Shown: positions 59,853 to 64,000 of the stretch, one piece after another
How positions within the stretch are numbered: the stretch's first letter is position 1
Layout of the letters: the number at the start of each line of letters is the position of its first letter
NCBI GenBank assembly: GCA_047600605.1
Contig: JASGKK010000001.1
Location: forward strand, 1,240,001 to 1,304,000
Direction: 5' to 3'
From: CAYMZZ01 sp047600605
Lineage (GTDB): Bacteria; Bacteroidota; Bacteroidia; Chitinophagales; Chitinophagaceae
Length of the DNA: 64,000 bases
Position numbers and translations under genes: made by a program
Notes under the pieces: model-generated
Database searches by the model: none
Told to the model about the DNA's origin: nothing
What the model saw: only the letters and a program-made list of their open reading frames with translations

Positions 59853-60898
59853 TTCACATTTACAATAAACTTTTCTGTATCCGCCACACCCAGTGCGGAG
59901 GCTGCTGCGCTGCTGACGCGTATATTAAGCCCCTGGTTTTGACGAATACCATTCATCTGGCCCAGTACTTTTGCATACACTGTCTTATTATTTTCAGGGT
60001 TCACAACCCGTACAATACTGCCGGTAGGTACATTATCAATAAGCAGGTAATACTTGGCATCCTGCCAGCCACTGGTAGTCTTGAAGATGCCTGCCGTAAC
60101 GGTTTCATTCTTTGAAGCAGGATGCAGGCGGATCTGTTCTTCGAAATAAGGTTTAAAGAAACCGGTACCATCTGCTGACACCGGAGCCGCAACAACCGGT
60201 TTGCTATCTGCTATTTTTTCAGCTTCTTTGCGTGGCGCAGGAGCTGGTTCTGTTTTTACAACAGGCTGCGTTTCCGGCAGGCGCTCCGGAGTTTTTTCCT
60301 GTACTTTTTCTACTGTCTTTTCTGTTTCTTTTGGTGCTGCAGTAATCACTTCCTCTTTCTCCGCCGGCTCTTTCACTGCCGGTTTATTTTCTTTTTTGAC
60401 AGTTTCTTCTACGGCAACAGGGCGATTCTCTTTTACTACGGTCTGCGGTACCGGACCACGGGCATGCAGATACCCCACGATTAATGGTGATCCCAGATTG
60501 ATATTATCGCTGTTAAGCTTATTCCACTCCTTAAGATTGCGCACAGAGACCTTATTAAACTGGTTGCTGATCTTGCTCAATCCATCACCGGTGCCCACGA
60601 TATGATATACGGGTGTGCCATTATTATCTTTTTGGGTAAAATTGGAATCAGTAAGAGGGATACGGATCACCTGGCCCAGGTCCAGGCCTTTTTCGGAGTC
60701 CATATTGTTGTATACAGCCAGAAAACGTGGATGCACATTATAAAGCCGGCCTACGGAATAGAGGCCTTCGCGGGCGGCCACTTTATGCTCGAGATACAGG
60801 CCTTTTTCGCCCTTTTTCACCAGTAACTTTCCTGATTGCGCCACTGCACTCATCCATCCTGCCAGCAAGAAAACCAGTATCAGTACGAGGTTCTTCAT
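59846..60898 (-). CDS. LysM protein with RlpA-like C-terminal barrel
   Basis: 350 residues. Signal peptide (ending AVAQS), two LysM repeats (about 30-82, EHKVAAREGLYSVGRLYNVH; and about 95-145, YHIVGTGDGLSKISNQFNKV), a roughly 100-residue Lys/Glu/Pro/Ala-rich linker with repeated VKKENKP and EKEEV type units, and a C-terminal double-psi-barrel-like domain (VTAGIFKTTSGWQDAKYYLL, RVVNPENNKTVYAKVLGQM, LNIRVSSAAASALGV). It should bind peptidoglycan. The RlpA-like barrel might act on glycan strands but lacks an obvious catalytic Asp, so a binding role is as likely. Confidence 0.85.
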   Translation of the reverse strand: MKNLVLILVFLLAGWMSAVAQSGKLLVKKGEKGLYLEHKVAAREGLYSVGRLYNVHPRFLAVYNNMDSEKGLDLGQVIRIPLTDSNFTQKDNNGTPVYHIVGTGDGLSKISNQFNKVSVRNLKEWNKLNSDNINLGSPLIVGYLHARGPVPQTVVKENRPVAVEETVKKENKPAVKEPAEKEEVITAAPKETEKTVEKVQEKTPERLPETQPVVKTEPAPAPRKEAEKIADSKPVVAAPVSADGTGFFKPYFEEQIRLHPASKNETVTAGIFKTTSGWQDAKYYLLIDNVPTGSIVRVVNPENNKTVYAKVLGQMNGIRQNQGLNIRVSSAAASALGVADTEKFIVNVNY

Positions 60899-60951
60899 GA
60901 TGATAAAGTTTGAGTTGCAAAAATGTGGGTTTTTGCCCGCTTAGCCAACAC

Positions 60952-62307
60952 TTATTTATCCTTCAGAATGCGCAATTCCTTCGGATAATAGTTATTGATC
61001 CTGTTGGGCAATACATTAGCCCAGCCCAGTGCCTGTCCCTGATACTGCAGCAGGTTCCAGCCCCGCTGAGCCCCATTCACCTGTATATCCTTCCGCTGCA
61101 GATACTGAATAGCCGTTTCATAATCCAGTTCACTACGCAATACAGCAGGCTGCACCTGCCCACTCAGTGCCAGTGCGTGATCAGGCACCAGTTTATCGCG
61201 CATGAGTTCTCCTACTCTGATGCCTGCATACAACACATGCAGCTCCTGCAACAGCAATTGCATATCGGCCCGCAATTGCTTCGGCCAGGCATATACCAGT
61301 TGCTGATGTTTTATGAGATCAAAATCTTTTGTTTCGATCCATGCATTCACTACCGCCTCTTCTTTTTTCGCAGCCATTTCGGGTTTGCTTTTCGTCCGGC
61401 TGTTAAATGTATCCGTATCGCTGCGTTTACGCAGGCAACTGATAAAAAAGCCTTCACCTGAAAGTTGATGTGGCCAAAACCGATATCCCCACGCTTCGCC
61501 CGTCTGTACTTCTGTGATTGCCCAAGCAGGTTGTATTTGCAGACGCAATCCCTCCAATCCCATTTCTTCTGTCAGCCATTGCAAAATGGCTTCATCTTCT
61601 TCGGGAGAATAAGAACAGGTGGAATAGATCAGTACGCCTCCTTCCTTTAGTGCCGGCAGGGCATCGGCCAGTATGCGTTGCTGACGTTGTGCACACAGGG
61701 CTACATTAGCCATGCTCCATTCCTGTACAGCCTCCGGATCACGTCTGAATAATCCGCTTCCGCTGCAGGGCGCATCGGTCACCATCACATCAAAAAAACC
61801 GCTGAGCCTGCCGATATCCTTCGGGTCACTATTGCTGACCACTACATTGGATGTACCCCATTTCACCACATTATCCCGCAATACAGCCGCCCTGGCACGA
61901 ATCACTTCATTGCTGAGTAAAAGACTATCGGAAGAAAGCAGGGATTGCAAGTGAGTACTCTTGCCACCCGGAGCTGCACAGAGGTCAACCACACGCAGAG
62001 GTTGCGAAGTGTCGGTAGTCTGCAGCAATGCCTGCTCCAGAAACATACTGCTGGCCTCCTGCACATAGTAGCAGCCTGCATGAAAAAAAGGATCAAAAGT
62101 AAAACTGGGGCGTTCTGCCAGGTAATGTCCATACCGGCTCCAGGGCACTGCCTGCAACTGAGTCGGAAAATGCGGGATAAACGCACGCGCCGGGTTGAGA
62201 CGCACAGAAGTTATCTGCTGTTCATCTGCATGCACCCGCACAAAAGCCGCTTCATCGAAACCGGCTGTGTGCTTAATATTTTCCAGTAATGCGTTTGGAA
62301 CCTGCAC
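60952..62307 (-). CDS. rsmF: rRNA (cytosine-C5) methyltransferase, RsmF/NSUN type
   Basis: 451 residues from a GTG at 62307; the TTG two codons upstream overlaps the -7 box and is rejected. SAM domain: VVDLCAAPGGKSTHLQ, PKDIGRLSGFFDVMVTDAPC with catalytic Cys in DAPCSGSGLFRRDP, and the second Cys in IYSTCSYSPEEDE. The C-terminal region (from LVYAWPKQLRADMQ to WNLLQYQGQALGWANVLPN) is the PUA-like/RsmF_B type. It methylates one cytosine in 16S rRNA. Full length. Confidence 0.92.
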   Translation of the reverse strand: MQVPNALLENIKHTAGFDEAAFVRVHADEQQITSVRLNPARAFIPHFPTQLQAVPWSRYGHYLAERPSFTFDPFFHAGCYYVQEASSMFLEQALLQTTDTSQPLRVVDLCAAPGGKSTHLQSLLSSDSLLLSNEVIRARAAVLRDNVVKWGTSNVVVSNSDPKDIGRLSGFFDVMVTDAPCSGSGLFRRDPEAVQEWSMANVALCAQRQQRILADALPALKEGGVLIYSTCSYSPEEDEAILQWLTEEMGLEGLRLQIQPAWAITEVQTGEAWGYRFWPHQLSGEGFFISCLRKRSDTDTFNSRTKSKPEMAAKKEEAVVNAWIETKDFDLIKHQQLVYAWPKQLRADMQLLLQELHVLYAGIRVGELMRDKLVPDHALALSGQVQPAVLRSELDYETAIQYLQRKDIQVNGAQRGWNLLQYQGQALGWANVLPNRINNYYPKELRILKDK

Positions 62308-62310
62308 ACG

Positions 62311-62318
62311 CAAAATTA
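62311..62318 (-). promoter_or_regulatory. -7 box TAATTTTG of rsmF, leaderless
   Basis: Exact consensus on the minus strand, three bases from the GTG at 62307. The region where -33 should lie is inside the word-repeat arm. Confidence 0.65.
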
Positions 62319-62427
62319 AGTTATAAGTTGTAAGTTATAAGTAGTAAGTTTTAAGTTACAAGACAAGGGCTGAAAAAACTTCCCCATTTCACTTATCACT
62401 TAAAACTTACTACTTATAACTTACTAC
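62319..62427. repeat. Word-repeat inverted pair, perfect 27-base arms
   Basis: Arms 62330-62356 and 62398-62424 are perfect inverse copies of 7-base words (AAGTTAT, AAGTAGT, AAGTTTT) with a 41-base middle. The right arm ends in the pntB stop codon and the left runs up to the rsmF -7 box. Confidence 0.95.
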
Positions 62428-63884
62428 AGATTCTTGATTTCACTGATCAGATCCTGTAATACTTTTTTGGCATCGCCAAAAAGCATGGAAGTTTTGGGTT
62501 GAAAGAAAAGATCGTTTTCGATACCGGCGTAACCGGGTTTCATACTTCGCTTGTTTACAATACAGGTTTTGGCCAGTTCCACATCCAGTATCGGCATGCC
62601 ATATATCGGAGAAGAAGGATCTGTTTTTGCAGCGGGGTTTACCACATCATTGGCACCCAGTACCAGTACCACATCGGTCGTGGAAAATTCCTCGTTGGCC
62701 TGTTCCATCTCCAGCAGCTTGTCGTAAGGAACATCAGCCTCTGCCAGCAATACGTTCATATGCCCCGGCATACGACCGGCCACGGGGTGAATGGCATATT
62801 TCACATCAACCCCTTTGCTCTCGAGCAATTTCTCCAGTTCATGACAGGCATGCTGGGCCTGTGCCACTGCCAGGCCATACCCTGGTACAATAAATACTTT
62901 ATTGGCATAGCTCATCACCACCGCAGCATCGCTGAGCGTAATTTCTTTATAACTGCCCTGCTCCTTACTACCGCCCCCTTTGGCTGCAGCGCCTCCGCCA
63001 AACGAGCCGATCAGTACATTGGCCAGTGACCGGTTCATAGCTTTACACATGAGTATAGTAAGCAGTGTACCCGCTGCACCCACCAGTATGCCACCGGTGA
63101 GCATTACTTTATTATCGTAGAGGAAACCGCCACAGGCAGCCGCCACACCGGTAAAGGAGTTGAGCAACGATATTACCACGGGCATATCAGCTCCCCCAAT
63201 AGGAAATACAAAGAAAACGCCATACAACAGCGACAGGGCAAACAGAATATAGAAAACAAGCTGACTGTTTGCAGGCATCCATCCGACCAGATAGGTGGCC
63301 AGTGCAACAATGATCAGCAATAAAACAATATTAAAAATATGCTGCCCCTTAAACGCAAAGTCTTTCACCCTCCCATTCAGTTTACCCCAGGCAATGACAG
63401 AACCGGCAAAGGATACGGATCCTATGATCAGTCCCAGTACAATGATAAGCAGGTGACCGGTGCCAAAGTCAGGCACAGCAGTATCAAAGCCCAGCGCTTC
63501 CAATGGAGGATAGACCGTCCAACCATCCAGATTATGCACCCAGTGATCAAACTCTACAATGGAGATCAGCGCCGCGCAGGCACCGCCCATACCATTAAAG
63601 AGACTTACCATTTCGGGCATGGCAGTCATCTTTACCTTTTTAGCGGCGAGTGTGCCGATAATACCGCCCACAATCAATCCACCGAATATCCAGCCATAGT
63701 TACCCAGTTTCTGTCCTGCTTCGTCTTCATACAGGAAAATAGTACCGATAATAGCGAGGCCCATACCGGCCGCTGCCACCAGGTTGCCCCGGCGGGCGGT
63801 AGCGGGGTTTGACAGCATCTTAAGGCCAATGATAAACGTAACAGAACCTATCAGGTAAATAAGCGTGAGTATGTTTAATTGCAT
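62424..63884 (-). CDS. pntB: NAD(P) transhydrogenase subunit beta
   Basis: 486 residues from the ATG at 63884. Nine or so membrane helices, then the NADP-binding dIII domain: IVPGYGLAVAQAQHACHELE, VKYAIHPVAGRMPGHMNVLL, VVLVLGANDVVNPAAKTDP, IVNKRSMKPGYAGIEN and FFQPKTSMLFGDAKK. With PntA it uses the proton gradient to make NADPH. The pntA tail lies just upstream on the same strand. Confidence 0.97.
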   Translation of the reverse strand: MQLNILTLIYLIGSVTFIIGLKMLSNPATARRGNLVAAAGMGLAIIGTIFLYEDEAGQKLGNYGWIFGGLIVGGIIGTLAAKKVKMTAMPEMVSLFNGMGGACAALISIVEFDHWVHNLDGWTVYPPLEALGFDTAVPDFGTGHLLIIVLGLIIGSVSFAGSVIAWGKLNGRVKDFAFKGQHIFNIVLLLIIVALATYLVGWMPANSQLVFYILFALSLLYGVFFVFPIGGADMPVVISLLNSFTGVAAACGGFLYDNKVMLTGGILVGAAGTLLTILMCKAMNRSLANVLIGSFGGGAAAKGGGSKEQGSYKEITLSDAAVVMSYANKVFIVPGYGLAVAQAQHACHELEKLLESKGVDVKYAIHPVAGRMPGHMNVLLAEADVPYDKLLEMEQANEEFSTTDVVLVLGANDVVNPAAKTDPSSPIYGMPILDVELAKTCIVNKRSMKPGYAGIENDLFFQPKTSMLFGDAKKVLQDLISEIKNL

Positions 63885-63943
63885 AGTCCGGTGTTTGTAA
63901 CAATAAAGCAATGCGGGGTGCAATGACCCGTGGCCGTAATCCT

Positions 63944-64000
63944 TTACCCTTTTTTCTTTTTCTTAAACATTTCCAGCATTCGGTCTGTAACCACAAAGCC
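63944..64000 (-). CDS. pntA: NAD(P) transhydrogenase alpha subunit, C-terminal end (partial)
   Basis: Only the last 18 residues are in the window: GFVVTDRMLEMFKKKKKG, then TAA. The VTDRMLxMFK pattern and basic end are typical of the membrane domain terminus of PntA (often a separate PntAB polypeptide in Bacteroidota). It is followed after 59 bases by pntB on the same strand, as in the pnt operon. Confidence 0.85.
   Translation of the reverse strand, partial: GFVVTDRMLEMFKKKKKG

Overview
The window looks like a piece of the chromosome of a Bacteroidota member, most likely Chitinophagaceae. The evidence is a SusC/SusD operon, a type IX secretion sorting tail, 7TM-DISM and SPFH proteins, a sigma-linked CarboxypepD/TonB-like protein, almost no Shine-Dalgarno signal, and many promoters with the Bacteroidota -7 box TAnnTTTG. 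I see no rRNA, tRNA, insertion sequence, prophage or CRISPR array. Gene density is high, with mostly short operons.

Layout. 1-1458: a membrane-anchored CarboxypepD/TonB-C protein, frame-broken. 1530-9712: DUF2911-TPR protein, a sodium:solute symporter with two tiny membrane proteins upstream, a large PIG-L deacetylase-like protein divergent from a gamma-glutamyltransferase, and a DinB-like protein. 9961-19524: an outer-membrane barrel, then a two-gene unit encoding a 1648-residue secreted enzyme-like protein ending in a dockerin and a cohesin protein with a type IX sorting tail, then a DUF4832 lipoprotein. 19633-28985: free-methionine-sulfoxide reductase, acylphosphatase, threonine dehydrogenase, kdsA, lolA, ftsK, a frame-broken 7TM sensor kinase, DUF423 and aroK. 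29001-40827: glutaryl-CoA dehydrogenase, a SusC-SusD-lipoprotein operon, pyrF, kynureninase, an SDR protein, GDPD and PaiB. 40911-50599: an uncharacterised secreted protein, mrp, hydroxybutyryl-CoA dehydrogenase, DoxX-like, aldo/keto reductase, YigZ, ribD, prmC, exbD and exbB. 51287-64000: SPFH, OmpA-like, LLM oxidoreductase, pepT, FKBP, NamZ-like DUF1343, response regulator, fmt, LysM/RlpA-like, an RsmF-type methyltransferase, pntB and the tail of pntA.

Three things stand out. First, at least 17 intergenic spots carry arrays of 7-, 8- or 9-base words in five word families. Five of them are built as perfect inverted repeats with arms of 19-36 bases, each locus made of different words, often filling the space from one gene's stop codon to the next gene's promoter. 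Second, a dockerin on a giant secreted protein sits 36 bases upstream of a cohesin protein with a type IX sorting tail, and the dockerin and cohesin modules share a base and codon bias unlike the flanking modules. This suggests a minimal surface docking system. Third, nine genes have an exact TAnnTTTG box only 3-5 bases before the start codon, which predicts leaderless mRNAs and corrects several start codons.

The other genes are mostly core metabolism and envelope biogenesis: KDO synthesis, lipoprotein transport, riboflavin, shikimate, pyrimidine, tRNA formylation, rRNA methylation and transhydrogenase. All functional names come from reading the translated sequence by eye; no database search was run.
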